Shown piece after piece: positions 16,975-25,482 of a stretch of 64,000 nucleotides of DNA. Source of the DNA: Ectobacillus antri (GTDB taxonomy: Bacteria; Bacillota; Bacilli; Bacillales; Bacillaceae_G); the NCBI RefSeq assembly GCF_003852715.1, contig NZ_RIAV01000014.1, positions 1 to 64,000 on the forward strand, given 5' to 3'. Each line of letters starts with the position of its first letter. Within the stretch, counting starts at the first letter, position 1. Both the position numbers and the translations under genes were made by a program. The notes beneath the pieces are model-generated. The model did not search any database, had not been told where the DNA came from, and was given only the letters and a program-made list of their open reading frames with translations.

Positions 16975-17874
16975 ATGGAATATATTATTGAAGTAAACCG
17001 TGTTTCTAAAGTGTTTAAAAATAAAAAGGCTGTGGACAATATTTCGTTTTCTGTTGAAAAGGGGACTGTTACGGCGGTTTTAGGACCGAACGGAGCTGGG
17101 AAAACAACAATGCTTTCCATGCTACTGGGGCTTTTAGAGCCAACGGAAGGAGAAGTGAAATTATTTGGCAGGCGTCCGAAAGCTTCATATGTACGTAACA
17201 GAATGGGGGCCATGCTGCAGGAGGTAAGTGTGATTGATAGCGTGACGGTGGGAGAGACGATAGACCTATTCCGCGGCTACTACACACATCCGATGCCCAA
17301 GAAAAGGCTCTTGGAAATGGCGGATTTAGAGGCGGAAGAAAAGTCCATGGCCCATAAGCTTTCCGGGGGACAGAAGCGTCGTTTAGGCTTCGCTCTTGCG
17401 TTGGCCGGCGATCCCGATCTTCTTTTCCTAGATGAGCCGACCGTGGGTATGGACATCGCGTCACGAAAGCGATTTTGGGAGAGCATCCGTTTACTTGCCA
17501 AATCTGGAAAAACAATCATTTTGACAACGCATTACTTGGAAGAGGCGGATCAACTTGCTGATCGAATTATTCTTGTGGCCGACGGGAAAATCATTGCTGA
17601 CGATACACCTGAAGGAATGAAATCCGCCTTTACGAAGCAGGCAGTCCTGTTCCGTACGCATGGACTGTTTGCAGACACAGAGCTTTCATCGCTTCCGTAT
17701 GTGACAGAAGTAATCGCGGAAGGGGAAGGTATATCAGTTGCCACCACTGATTCAGATGCGGTGCTCAGGTATATATTTGAAAAGAAGCTTCCTGTGTATG
17801 ATGTGCTCGTTGAACGCGGCGGACTGGAAGATGCATTTGAAAAGCTTGTAGAACAGAAAGGAGAAGCTGTATGA
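16975..17874 (+). CDS. yvfR: ABC transporter ATP-binding protein, YvfR type
   Basis: Encodes 299 residues. Walker A GPNGAGKTT, signature LSGGQKRR, Walker B LLFLDEPTVGMD and the H-loop TTHYLEEAD are complete. A C-terminal extension of about 90 residues is typical of drug or lantibiotic exporters (DrrA/LnrL-like). Its order with permease, DesK-like kinase and LuxR-type regulator matches B. subtilis yvfRSTU, which resembles the linearmycin-resistance system. GTGGAGGTGG lies before the ATG. The stop overlaps the permease start. Confidence 0.88.
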   Translation: MEYIIEVNRVSKVFKNKKAVDNISFSVEKGTVTAVLGPNGAGKTTMLSMLLGLLEPTEGEVKLFGRRPKASYVRNRMGAMLQEVSVIDSVTVGETIDLFRGYYTHPMPKKRLLEMADLEAEEKSMAHKLSGGQKRRLGFALALAGDPDLLFLDEPTVGMDIASRKRFWESIRLLAKSGKTIILTTHYLEEADQLADRIILVADGKIIADDTPEGMKSAFTKQAVLFRTHGLFADTELSSLPYVTEVIAEGEGISVATTDSDAVLRYIFEKKLPVYDVLVERGGLEDAFEKLVEQKGEAV

Positions 17875-18605
17875 ACATGCTCATGTCGCAGTGCAGAATA
17901 GAAATCATTCGTGTGCTTAGAAACCGTCATTTTATCATCGCATCTTTAGTAATGCCTGTCATGTTCTATTATATTTTCACAAATACCCTGAGCGGAGCGG
18001 CGAATGATAAGGCCTGGCAGGCACAATATCTAATCTCAATGACAGCGTTCAGCATAATCGGATCCGCTATTAATACGTTAGGTCTTCGACTTGTGCAAGA
18101 AAAAAGCCAAGGATGGTCACGCTTGATGGATATCACACCGCTACCTGCTGGTACGTATTTGGTGGCGAAAATGGTAGCACAAACAATCATCAACTTGTTT
18201 TCTATTATTGTCATCTTTTTGGTAGGAGCTTTAATCAACAACGTCGAGTTGAGTGCTATGCAGTGGATTGGCAGCGGTGCATGGATTTTAATTGGGGCAT
18301 TTCCTTTTTTGGCACTGGGCACATTCATTGGTACTTTCAAAAGCATTGATACGGCGGCGGCTGTAGGCAATGTCTTGTATATGCTGCTTTCGATACTGGG
18401 GGGCTTGTGGATGCCGCTTGAAATCATGCCGAAAACAATCCGTGCCATCGGCGAATGGCTGCCGACATACCGATTTGGTCACGGTGCCTGGAACATTGTC
18501 GCTGGAAAAATGCCGGACATGACTAGTATTATGGCGTTAGCAGGATATATGATGGTCTTTATAGTATTATCAATATATATCAGAAAACGTCAGGGAGCGA
18601 TATGA
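17871..18605 (+). CDS. yvfS: ABC-2 type permease, YvfS type
   Basis: Encodes 244 residues with six transmembrane helices, typical of ABC-2 exporters. It starts inside the ATPase gene (ATGA-type overlap) and ends directly before the kinase gene, so the four genes form one coupled operon. Conserved features include LVQEKSQGWSRLMDITPLP in the first cytosolic loop and GGLWMPLEIMPKTIRAIGEWLPTYRFG near the C terminus, seen in YvfS and LnrM/N-like permeases. The exported substrate is unknown. Confidence 0.87.
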   Translation: MNMLMSQCRIEIIRVLRNRHFIIASLVMPVMFYYIFTNTLSGAANDKAWQAQYLISMTAFSIIGSAINTLGLRLVQEKSQGWSRLMDITPLPAGTYLVAKMVAQTIINLFSIIVIFLVGALINNVELSAMQWIGSGAWILIGAFPFLALGTFIGTFKSIDTAAAVGNVLYMLLSILGGLWMPLEIMPKTIRAIGEWLPTYRFGHGAWNIVAGKMPDMTSIMALAGYMMVFIVLSIYIRKRQGAI

Positions 18606-19724
18606 ATGAGAAAAACGAAATTCCGGCTGTTCCCGGACAATATGGGCCATTTCCCCCTTGTATGGTTAATTTACTTATTGATGCCATTATATTATGTGCT
18701 ACAAGAACCGATAGGAAAAAGGATTGCTGGTTGTATTATGCTGGCAATCTTTGTTGTTATCTATAGGCAGGCTTATTTTGCAACAAAGTATTTCTTTGGT
18801 TTGATTGCGTTACAAATGCTCATCATTTTCACGTTGTCGTGGTTTTATCATGTCAATTATATATATATGGGCTTTTTCCCGGCGAACTTCATAGGTGCCG
18901 CCAAAACTCGAAAAACCTTTGCGGCGTTATTTGCCATGCTAGCGGCATTAGTTGCCTTGGTGCTTTGGAAATATGAGTTGAGGGGTTCTATTAAAGACAT
19001 ATTGGGCGCCACGCCTGCATTTGTTCTCATGTTCGTCTTTCCGTTTGTCAACCGCTCTATGATGAAGCGGCACGAACTTCAGTTGCAATTGAAGGAAGCG
19101 AACGAACAAATTCAACTTTTGACTAAGAAGGAAGAGCGCCAACGGATTGCGCGCGATTTGCATGACACACTAGGTCATACGTTATCATTGATTACGTTGA
19201 AAAGTCAGCTTGTGGAAAGACTTGTCACGAAGCAGCCAGAACGTGCACAAATGGAGGCGAAAGAGATTGCAAAAACCTCCCGCGCGGCATTGAAGCAGGT
19301 ACGGGAGTTGATTACAGATATGCGCTCTGTTACGATTGCCGAAGAAATTATGCAGGTGCAAGCGATTTTGCAGGCAGCGGATATTGCGTTTATCTACGAT
19401 GTAGAAGCAGATTTAGAGAATATCCCCCCACTTACACAAAATGTCCTGGGCATGTGCTTGCGTGAGGCTGTGACAAATGTCGTGAAGCACAGCCAAGCAA
19501 AGGAATGCAGAGTCGGAGTGTATGTGACGAAAGGGGAAACTGTGCTTGAGATACGTGATGACGGAATTGGCATTCAAAAAAAAGAAGGAAACGGGTTGAA
19601 TGGCATCTTAGAGAGAATTGGCTTACTTGAAGGAATACTACGCATTGTTTCCGGAGACCAAGGCACGACATTAATAATTGCGATTCCCATCGTGAGAAAA
19701 CAAAAGGACGGGATGACAGGGTGA
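18606..19724 (+). CDS. yvfT: DesK-type sensor histidine kinase, YvfT type
   Basis: Encodes 372 residues: about five transmembrane helices (16-150), a coiled-coil linker, then the HisKA_3 box ERQRIARDLHDTLGHTLSLI with the phospho-accepting H186, and a short HATPase domain (EAVTNVVKHSQAKEC, IRDDGIGI, GNGLNGILERI). Intramembrane-sensing kinases of this group often detect their partner transporter's substrate. It follows the permease stop directly and overlaps yvfU by four bases. Confidence 0.88.
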   Translation: MRKTKFRLFPDNMGHFPLVWLIYLLMPLYYVLQEPIGKRIAGCIMLAIFVVIYRQAYFATKYFFGLIALQMLIIFTLSWFYHVNYIYMGFFPANFIGAAKTRKTFAALFAMLAALVALVLWKYELRGSIKDILGATPAFVLMFVFPFVNRSMMKRHELQLQLKEANEQIQLLTKKEERQRIARDLHDTLGHTLSLITLKSQLVERLVTKQPERAQMEAKEIAKTSRAALKQVRELITDMRSVTIAEEIMQVQAILQAADIAFIYDVEADLENIPPLTQNVLGMCLREAVTNVVKHSQAKECRVGVYVTKGETVLEIRDDGIGIQKKEGNGLNGILERIGLLEGILRIVSGDQGTTLIIAIPIVRKQKDGMTG

Positions 19725-20323
19725 TACGGGTTATAATTGCTGAAGATCAACGCATGCTTCGAGGAGCGCTCGGAGCTTTGTTAGATTTGGAGAATGATAT
19801 AGAAGTAGTAGGGCAGGCAGCGAACGGGGAAGAAGCCCTGATGTTAATTGCAAATGTAAAGCCAGATATCTGCATATTAGATATTGAGATGCCACTAAAA
19901 AGCGGCTTGGATGTGGCAGAAGAGCTACAAAAACAAAAATCTACATGTCGAGTCGTCATTTTGACGACATTTGCGCGTCCGGGATACTTTGGACGTGCAA
20001 TGAAAGCTGGCATTTACGGTTATTTACTTAAAGATGGACCAGTAGAAGATTTGGCCGTATCTCTTCGTAATGTAATGGACGGAAAGCGTGAGATTTCTCA
20101 AGATCTAATGTTTGGAATGTGGCAGGAAGTTAACCCGTTAACAGAGAGAGAAAGAGAATTGCTTTTGTTCGCACGGGAAGGAAAGACGACCAATGAGATT
20201 GCTATGCTTATGTATTTATCTGCAGGAACAGTGCGCAACTATATGTCTGAAGTTTTGAATAAGCTTCATGTTCGTAATCGTATTGAAGCCATTGCTGTGG
20301 CAGAGGAAAAAGGCTGGCTGTAG
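19721..20323 (+). CDS. yvfU: NarL/LuxR-family response regulator, YvfU type
   Basis: Encodes 200 residues. The receiver domain has the acidic pocket AEDQ, the phospho-acceptor D54 in CILDIEMP, and K in LLKDGP. The C-terminal LuxR-type helix-turn-helix reads LTERERELLLFAREGKTTNEIAMLMYLSAGTVRNYMSEVLNKL. It is the cognate partner of the preceding kinase and probably controls the operon through the palindrome at 16883. Starts within yvfT. Confidence 0.9.
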   Translation: MIRVIIAEDQRMLRGALGALLDLENDIEVVGQAANGEEALMLIANVKPDICILDIEMPLKSGLDVAEELQKQKSTCRVVILTTFARPGYFGRAMKAGIYGYLLKDGPVEDLAVSLRNVMDGKREISQDLMFGMWQEVNPLTERERELLLFAREGKTTNEIAMLMYLSAGTVRNYMSEVLNKLHVRNRIEAIAVAEEKGWL

Positions 20324-20677
20324 CCGAATTAAGAGGGCGGTTATTGAGGAGAAATTAGTACATAACTGCTTCATATCCGCATTGTACATAGGCTTCCTTT
20401 GTTGGCAGGTAATCAATGTAGCCATTTGTATAGCCGCCAAAAAAGGCGAGAGGCGTTTTTTGTTTAACAAGGGAAAGCGCAGCTGCGTACGAATGGTGGT
20501 CGTGTCATCTACTAGCATGCCGATGAGTACAGCCTTATGATGATTCGCTTCAAACACAAACGCTGTTGCGTAAATATGCTCATCGGCATTGCGAATGCCG
20601 TTTGGCCGATGATAACCGATAAACGGCATGCCTAAGGGCGGGGTGATGTCTGTGCGATAAACGCCTACTTTGCTCAT
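20216..20677 (-). pseudogene. Neutral ceramidase-like N-terminal fragment
   Basis: With AGGAGG upstream, the frame begins KVGVYRTDITPPLGMPFIGYHRPNG, the N-terminal motif of the neutral/alkaline non-lysosomal ceramidase-like family, and stays recognisable to about residue 70 (near 20470). The remaining codons look unrelated and run antisense into the 3' end of yvfU. The family is over 400 residues long, so this is a truncated remnant that keeps its start and ribosome site. Family assignment is from the N-terminal motif only. Confidence 0.6.
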
Positions 20678-20818
20678 AGAGACCTCCTAATAAATAGTTT
20701 TAGAGGATAGGAAGCGATGCTGAATTATTTGTACCTGTTTATATCCTACCATGTATGCAAAAGATTCGATATATTTGTATTGTTAGAATATGTTAGAATT
20801 GGGAGGGGAGGGGAAGGT

Positions 20819-21265
20819 ATGTTTATTGTGAATGTGGAAGGTGCAATCAAAAAAGGTGATAGATGGCTTGTGATAGAAAGAAGCAGGCAGGAAGAGCATG
20901 CAGGCGGTTTGCTGTCGCTTGTTGGCGGGAAGGTGGAGCAGGAAGGAAATACGACAGCTATCTTGGAGCGAACGCTGCGACGTGAAATAGAGGAGGAAGT
21001 CGGTGTACAGATAAACAACATGACGTATATCCATAGTACTTCATTTGTGACAGCGCACGGTATACACGTGGTGAACGTTGTATTTCTTTGTGAGTACGAG
21101 TCTGGAGAAGCTAGGCCGGTATCCCTTGAAGAAGTTGCGCACGTGTATTGGTTAACAACGGAAGAGATCTTGCAGCACCCGCAGGCGCCAAGCTATTTAA
21201 AAGAGAGTATTGAACATGCAGAAGCAAAGGGAGGGTGGAGCTTTGAAAACAATTTATCTTGTTAG
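20819..21265 (+). CDS. Nudix hydrolase
   Basis: Encodes 148 residues. The Nudix box starts at GGKVEQEG and ends REIEEEVGV. The spacing between the halves is longer than the classical 23-residue box, as in one Bacillus subgroup. These enzymes hydrolyse nucleoside diphosphate derivatives; the substrate is unknown. The GGGGAAGGT site decides the start at MFIVNVEG, not the open frame upstream. The 3' end overlaps the next gene by about 23 bases. Confidence 0.82.
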   Translation: MFIVNVEGAIKKGDRWLVIERSRQEEHAGGLLSLVGGKVEQEGNTTAILERTLRREIEEEVGVQINNMTYIHSTSFVTAHGIHVVNVVFLCEYESGEARPVSLEEVAHVYWLTTEEILQHPQAPSYLKESIEHAEAKGGWSFENNLSC

Positions 21266-21779
21266 GCACTGCGCCGCAAAAGGACAAGAACCAGAGGCGG
21301 AGCTCACTGAAGCAGGGTACGCACAGGCTTTGGAGCTCGCGGCATTTTTGGCGGACAAGCCTATCGATCGTATTCTTTCCAGCTCCTACAAAAGAGCGGT
21401 TCAAACAATCCTGCCGCTTGCTGGGCGCTTACATATGGACGTAGAACAAGATGAGCGGTTAACAGAGCGCATACTGAGCGCAGAACACCTGCCTGACTGG
21501 TTTGAAAAACTGCAGGAAACGTTTATGGATGTTGACCTCACCTTACCGGGCGGGGAGTCCAGCCGCCAAGCGATGAAGCGGATTGCATCTGTCGTTGAGG
21601 AGATATGGGCAGGGGAAGCTATGCACACAGTATTGGTGACGCACGGCAATATCATGAGTCTTCTGCTGAAGTACTACGATGATAAGGTAGGATTTGCAGA
21701 GTGGCGCAGTTTGAGTAACCCGGATGTATTTGTGCTGCGAATGGCGGACGAGGTAACCTATGAGCGGATTTGGAAATAG
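21243..21779 (+). CDS. Histidine phosphatase superfamily protein (phosphoglycerate-mutase-like)
   Basis: Encodes 178 residues. The catalytic motif is LVRHCAAKG (normally RHG, here RHC), with SSSYKRAVQT and VLVTHGNI providing the second arginine and histidine. The likely start is TTG at 21243, since GGGAGGGTGG lies directly upstream within the Nudix gene, so the two are translationally coupled. The substrate is probably a small phosphorylated metabolite; RHC variants are common in Bacillus. Confidence 0.82.
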   Translation: MKTIYLVRHCAAKGQEPEAELTEAGYAQALELAAFLADKPIDRILSSSYKRAVQTILPLAGRLHMDVEQDERLTERILSAEHLPDWFEKLQETFMDVDLTLPGGESSRQAMKRIASVVEEIWAGEAMHTVLVTHGNIMSLLLKYYDDKVGFAEWRSLSNPDVFVLRMADEVTYERIWK

Positions 21780-21892
21780 GGAGCTACGAAGACAGGGCTA
21801 GGGTAGTTTCAAGTGAATATCAAATATGATTCATAATTTATATGTTTATATTTTGTTTTTATGATATATTAATAGAAAAAGGAGGGAATGCA

Positions 21893-22063
21893 ATGGAATC
21901 CATGCCTTGGGGCACAATCATCTATCAAATTGTTATTTTCGCTATGTTAATCGCAATACCGATTGCGTTTGTATGGCTCATTTTGTTTGTAAAGAATTAC
22001 AAAGGTAGAGTACATAAGCTGGAGCAGCGTATAGCTGTTCTAGAAGAAAAAAAGAAGCAGTAG
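21893..22063 (+). CDS. Small membrane protein, DUF4083-like
   Basis: Encodes 56 residues: one transmembrane helix (IIYQIVIFAMLIAIPIAFVWLILFV) and a C-terminal coiled coil (HKLEQRIAVLEEKKK). This layout matches small Bacillus DUF4083 proteins of unknown function. An AAAGGAGGGA ribosome site precedes the start. A strong terminator follows. Confidence 0.6.
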   Translation: MESMPWGTIIYQIVIFAMLIAIPIAFVWLILFVKNYKGRVHKLEQRIAVLEEKKKQ

Positions 22064-22071
22064 CAATCCAC

Positions 22072-22108
22072 AAAGAAGACATCTTTCCGAAAAGATGTCT
22101 TCTTTAGC
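22072..22108. terminator. Terminator, 14-bp stem
   Basis: AAAGAAGACATCTT pairs perfectly with AAGATGTCTTCTTT. It probably serves both the small plus-strand gene and the minus-strand padR remnant unit. Confidence 0.8.
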
Positions 22109-22117
22109 ATGCGTAAT

Positions 22118-22234
22118 CTATATAATCGTTACCTTGCTTACATCGGCTTTTGCGCCCTTTAATTCCGCTACTGCTTGCGAATGTTCATAAGATGAAAACA
22201 TGGCATCTAAGTACTTTTTCAATCGTTCGTTCAT
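22118..22234 (-). pseudogene. Truncated permease-prefix-like protein downstream of padR
   Basis: Encodes 38 residues with a perfect AAAGGAGG site. MNERLKKYLDAMFSSYEHSQAVAELK matches the beginning of the permease-prefix/DUF1700-like membrane proteins that usually follow padR genes in Bacillus. The full protein is several hundred residues; here the frame ends after KVTII. An internal deletion probably fused the first 25 codons to a few final ones. It is a relic of a padR-plus-target operon. Confidence 0.55.
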
Positions 22235-22249
22235 CTCACTGCCCCTCCT

Positions 22250-22571
22250 TTATAATAATAAATCAAGAATCCGCTTGGCGTGGTCCCAGTTTTGCTTATT
22301 CTCATGATAAGTGACTCTGCCTTTTTCTGTAATGGTGTAGTATTTTCTTCGTCCACCTTGACTCTCGTCACCCCAATAAGAAGTGACATTCCCGTCTTTT
22401 TCCATTCGTTTCAAACTCGAAAACATCGTTGATTCTTTCAGCTCATATTCATGGTTAGAGTTCGTAAGTATAAGTTTGGATATTTCGTAACCATACTTAT
22501 CGCCGCTCATCAGCAGCTTTAAAATGATCGTATCGGTGTGTCCTCTAAGCAGGTCAGAAGAAACCTTAAAA
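22250..22571 (-). pseudogene. PadR-family regulator lacking its start codon
   Basis: The frame reads KVSSDLLRGHTDTIILKLL then SGDKYGYEISKLI, the winged-helix PadR N-terminal domain, and continues to residue ~105. Only the first codon or two are missing: at 22571 the gene meets a 47-bp palindrome and there is no ATG, GTG or TTG in frame upstream. An internal ATG at 22510 would give only 86 residues without the first DNA-binding helix. The insertion thus removed exactly the initiation region. Confidence 0.75.
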
Positions 22572-22618
22572 GGGTGTTTTTGCCCATCCCCCTTTTCGGG
22601 GGATGGGCAAAAACACCC
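22572..22618. repeat. Perfect 47-bp palindrome at the left edge of the accessory segment
   Basis: Two exact 21-bp arms (beginning GGGTGTTTTTG) flank a TTTTC spacer. One arm plus the inverse spacer (GAAAA) recurs at 28756-28781 inside the integrase reading frame. The structure resembles a recombinase core site or the end of a mobile element; it could also act as a terminator. Confidence 0.85.
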
Positions 22619-22635
22619 ATAGATGAAATGATTTC

Positions 22636-22655
22636 TTTAAATTAAAGGTATTTTT
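22636..22655 (+). promoter_or_regulatory. 20-bp box, copy 1
   Basis: TTTAAATTAAAGGTATTTTT lies 56 bases before the small gene at 22712 and is repeated exactly at 23081-23100 before the next secreted-protein gene. It is probably a shared regulatory or promoter element. Confidence 0.5.
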
Positions 22656-22711
22656 AGTGGATTCCGCAGAATAACTACATAATATAAAGTTAATATTTTA
22701 AAGAAAGGGTG

Positions 22712-22888
22712 ATGATTGTGCTTTGGATGGTTTTGGGAATTATAGGGGTAGCAGTTATTTTCGGCATAATGAAAAGTTTTGGAGCTAATGAAAACTCTAG
22801 ATCTTTGAGTGAAAGAGAATTGCAAGAGATTGAAAGAAATAAAACTAATCCAATGCCGCCAGGTTCGCCTCCGGATGGTGGATTGTAA
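22712..22888 (+). CDS. Small single-pass membrane protein
   Basis: Encodes 58 residues: an N-terminal transmembrane helix (MIVLWMVLGIIGVAVIFGIM) and a polar tail ending NPMPPGSPPDGGL. AGAAAGGGT precedes the ATG. It shares the 20-bp upstream box with the secreted protein at 23142, so the two may be co-regulated. A weak hairpin with a T-run follows (22900-22923). Family not recognised. Confidence 0.5.
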   Translation: MIVLWMVLGIIGVAVIFGIMKSFGANENSRSLSERELQEIERNKTNPMPPGSPPDGGL

Positions 22889-23080
22889 TATGTGAAAAGG
22901 GAAGAGAATTCTTCTCTTTTTTATTTTACAAAATACAAATAATGTAAATTAAAATATTTATTTTGTATATAAGATGATTCTTGATAAGGGATATTTACTA
23001 TCGATTAGGTCTTGTTTTGCGTTTTTTATAAATCAAAATCACAACCTTAAACTGCAAAAAATCATGTAAATCTTTAATTT

Positions 23081-23100
23081 TTTAAATTAAAGGTATTTTT
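23081..23100 (+). promoter_or_regulatory. 20-bp box, copy 2
   Basis: Exact second copy of the box at 22636-22655, 41 bases before the start of the secreted-protein gene. Confidence 0.5.
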
Positions 23101-23141
23101 GTTTTTTGTAGAAATAAAAGGATTGAAAAGGAGGTTATTTA

Positions 23142-23582
23142 ATGAAAAAGTTTGTAATGACGGGTTTATTCATTGCATCACTTGCGGGAGGAGGATTAAT
23201 TGGACAAATCGAAGCATCTGCGGAATCAAAATATTGTACAGCTACAAGTATTTGGAGTAGCTGCTATAATACTGCAAGAGATGATGCTGCTGATTATCAA
23301 GTACAGAGACAGGATGTATCACGCGCTACAAGTGCTTCAAAGTTGCAATTTTCTAGCTCATACTATGATACATCAACATTCGGACCAAACTATGGAAGTG
23401 GTTCCTTTTTTCAAGGGCATTGGATTTACGACAAGGTTACAGGAAATCTTTATGATAATACGAGTATCAATCTCAAATATATCAACGGTAGTGATTTTTA
23501 CATTTCAAATACCAGTAACTCTTTAAATTACTCTGGTGGTGTTTTGTGCAATGAAAAAGTGCAGAGTTGTGCAGTATATTAA
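23142..23582 (+). CDS. Small secreted protein, unknown
   Basis: Encodes 146 residues with a clear Sec signal peptide (MKKFVMTGLFIASLAGGGLIGQIEASA, cleavage about residue 27 after ASA). The mature part of about 120 residues is rich in Ser, Tyr and Asn and has four cysteines (YCTA, SSCYN, VLCN, QSCAVY), suggesting two disulfides. AAAGGAGG precedes the ATG. Its placement in an accessory segment with other exported proteins fits an envelope or antagonism role, but no family is recognised. Confidence 0.6.
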   Translation: MKKFVMTGLFIASLAGGGLIGQIEASAESKYCTATSIWSSCYNTARDDAADYQVQRQDVSRATSASKLQFSSSYYDTSTFGPNYGSGSFFQGHWIYDKVTGNLYDNTSINLKYINGSDFYISNTSNSLNYSGGVLCNEKVQSCAVY

Positions 23583-24032
23583 ATTCATTTTGTTGATTAA
23601 ATATTCATTTGTGGTCGCTGAGGGTGGGCTTGACATGGAGCCTCTACAGGCATGATCTTCCTGCCAAGAATCCAGCCATTAAAGGGATTGGCAGAACCGA
23701 CACAAGTCTATCATGCCTGCCACTCCACGTAAAGCCCTGGTGCATACCAATGAATAGGAATTCTGCAACATTCTGCACTTTTATTCTGCAATAAACACTT
23801 TGGGAGGCTAAAGCCGACCTTGTTTTATCTTTTGACCAAGGCGACAGCCGTTGTTTTAACGGTTTTAGTTTGGTTTGTAAGGGGACGTAGCCCTTTAGGG
23901 ACACCAACCGATAGGGCGGTAGGGTTTTCCACTTCTTAGCCTACCTATAATTTTTCACTTTTGGTAGTGTGATGCCTATTGACACTAGAACACCTTCCCA
24001 GACTAATTAGGGAAGGTGTTCTATTTATATAC
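23583..24032. other. 450-bp region without a supported gene
   Basis: No frame has a ribosome site or recognisable motif. Complementary stretches (GGCATGATCTTCCTGCCA near 23649 and TCTATCATGCCTGCCA near 23709) and CCCTTTAGGG near 23900 give strong secondary structure, so a structured RNA or insertion-sequence end is possible but unproven. Confidence 0.4.
23987..24022. terminator. Terminator hairpin after the 24033 gene
   Basis: A 13-bp perfect stem (AGAACACCTTCCC with GGGAAGGTGTTCT) lies just past the stop of the minus-strand gene. Confidence 0.65.
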
Positions 24033-24833
24033 TCACCAACTAATTGTTTGCATTACATAACCAGTATCCACAGTAAGAGTAGCCGACACTCCTAAACCTG
24101 TTGCAGAATTAAGAGTCCACGATGGAGAGAAAGCGGTTCTAGCATGACCATATTCAAATTTTACATTTGCATCACCAGATGATTGTCTAGTGTAGACATA
24201 TTGATCAATATGCCCCGCATGATTTTTACCTTGCCCTTGAATTAAGTCAATGTTTACTCCAACTCCTGCATTTGGCTCCGCTCTATCTGGTTGTGTTCCA
24301 TAATCTCTGCGGGCTGCTCCTGTCCAATAATCGTGTGTATGCAGTTGTATTCCTCCAGAAGTGTTAGTTCTTAAAATTATTCCTTCTGAACTTGGCCAAC
24401 CGATAGCAAATTTATCTTCATAAGTATTTTGTGGGATAGAAACCCAGCTCCATCTTCCCCAGAAACGAAATTTCCTATATCCACTCCAATCAGAAGTGAC
24501 AGCGTAGGCTGAACCTGTTATATCAACATGCCCATTTAATTCGCCATTTGTTAGAGCACTCACACCGTCGTTTCTTGATTTATTATCGTTTACTGCAACT
24601 CTTTCTTTCTTATAAAACACTTTTTTTGCACCATCTGCAATCAAGGATCGTAAGAAGTCAACAGGCATTTCATCTATTTCTGATTGAGTCATCCCCACAT
24701 CTTTTAAAAGAATCTTAATTTCTTGTTTAGTTAAGTTAAACTCATTATTCACTTCTTTCGCACTGACACTTTCACCAATAATAAAGAAAGCGATCACAAA
24801 CCCCAAAATAGCTAAAAGATTTTTTTCATCCAT
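24033..24833 (-). CDS. Secreted protein of unknown function
   Basis: Encodes 266 residues. A hydrophobic N-terminal segment (LLAILGFVIAFFIIGESVSA) is a probable signal peptide, cleaved near residue 25. Residues 32-68 (NLTKQEIKILLKDVGMTQSEIDEMP) form a helical motif found in several Bacillus exported proteins. The remainder is beta-rich with many Trp, Tyr and Gly (DWSGYRKFRFWGRWSW) and ends in a repetitive-looking C terminus. No catalytic motif is visible. It lies divergent to the 24999 gene. Confidence 0.55.
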   Translation of the reverse strand: MDEKNLLAILGFVIAFFIIGESVSAKEVNNEFNLTKQEIKILLKDVGMTQSEIDEMPVDFLRSLIADGAKKVFYKKERVAVNDNKSRNDGVSALTNGELNGHVDITGSAYAVTSDWSGYRKFRFWGRWSWVSIPQNTYEDKFAIGWPSSEGIILRTNTSGGIQLHTHDYWTGAARRDYGTQPDRAEPNAGVGVNIDLIQGQGKNHAGHIDQYVYTRQSSGDANVKFEYGHARTAFSPSWTLNSATGLGVSATLTVDTGYVMQTISW

Positions 24834-24998
24834 ATTCTCCCTTTACCAAATTATCTGAATAATAACATTTATTTTATAAGATTTAAATATAAATTTACTT
24901 ATTTTTAAAAAAATTCCAAAAACAAAAGGTTATAGCATATAAAATTATCGTTAAGAATATGATATATTTTCTTTAACTTTTTTAAGGAGTGAGACTTT

Positions 24999-25448
24999 AT
25001 GAAAAAGATAACGTGGTTTTTGTTGATGAGCTTTTTAATTGTAATAGGGATTATTGTTATATTTAGTAACAAAGAGGAGAATAAAACAACTAGACTTACA
25101 AGCGAACTTATTTATACGGGAATTAAGGATAATAAAGATATTTATCAATTTACGGTCAAAAATTTCGAGAAAGAACAAAGAACTATCAAATTCTTGTCAG
25201 AACTTGAACTGAATACTGTCATTAGAGGTGAATCAGTTCCAGAAGTAACAGGAGAGCGTATTTTAGAGTTTTATAGAGAAAATGCAGAGAAGGAAAAAAC
25301 CATAAGTTTACAGGCAGGAGAATCATTAATTTATCATCTTACAGTAAATCGTGAGTTGTTAAAAAAGGGGGAATATGAGATAAGAGTAAGTTTAGCGGTG
25401 GATAATGTTAATGTACCTATGCAAAAGTACACAAATACTATCGAGTGA
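24999..25448 (+). CDS. Membrane-anchored protein with BsuPI-like domain
   Basis: Encodes 149 residues. The N terminus (KKITWFLLMSFLIVIGIIVIF) is a signal anchor. The outside domain has the layout of intracellular proteinase inhibitor (BsuPI) folds: LIYTGIKDNKDIYQFTVKNFEKEQRTIKFLSELE, then SLQAGESLIYHLTV and LKKGEYEIRVSL. That assignment is tentative. TTAAGGAG precedes the ATG. There is no close terminator; an IS231-like end lies 35 bases downstream. Confidence 0.5.
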   Translation: MKKITWFLLMSFLIVIGIIVIFSNKEENKTTRLTSELIYTGIKDNKDIYQFTVKNFEKEQRTIKFLSELELNTVIRGESVPEVTGERILEFYRENAEKEKTISLQAGESLIYHLTVNRELLKKGEYEIRVSLAVDNVNVPMQKYTNTIE

Positions 25449-25482
25449 CTCATGCTAATATATCGTTATCAGAGTTCTGACG

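Noticed and set aside
20268-20540. Plus-strand gene after yvfU
   Set aside because: It starts inside yvfU without a ribosome site and is antisense to the ceramidase-like remnant.
23644-23907. 87-codon minus-strand gene
   Set aside because: No ribosome site and an improbable composition; the region looks like structured noncoding DNA.
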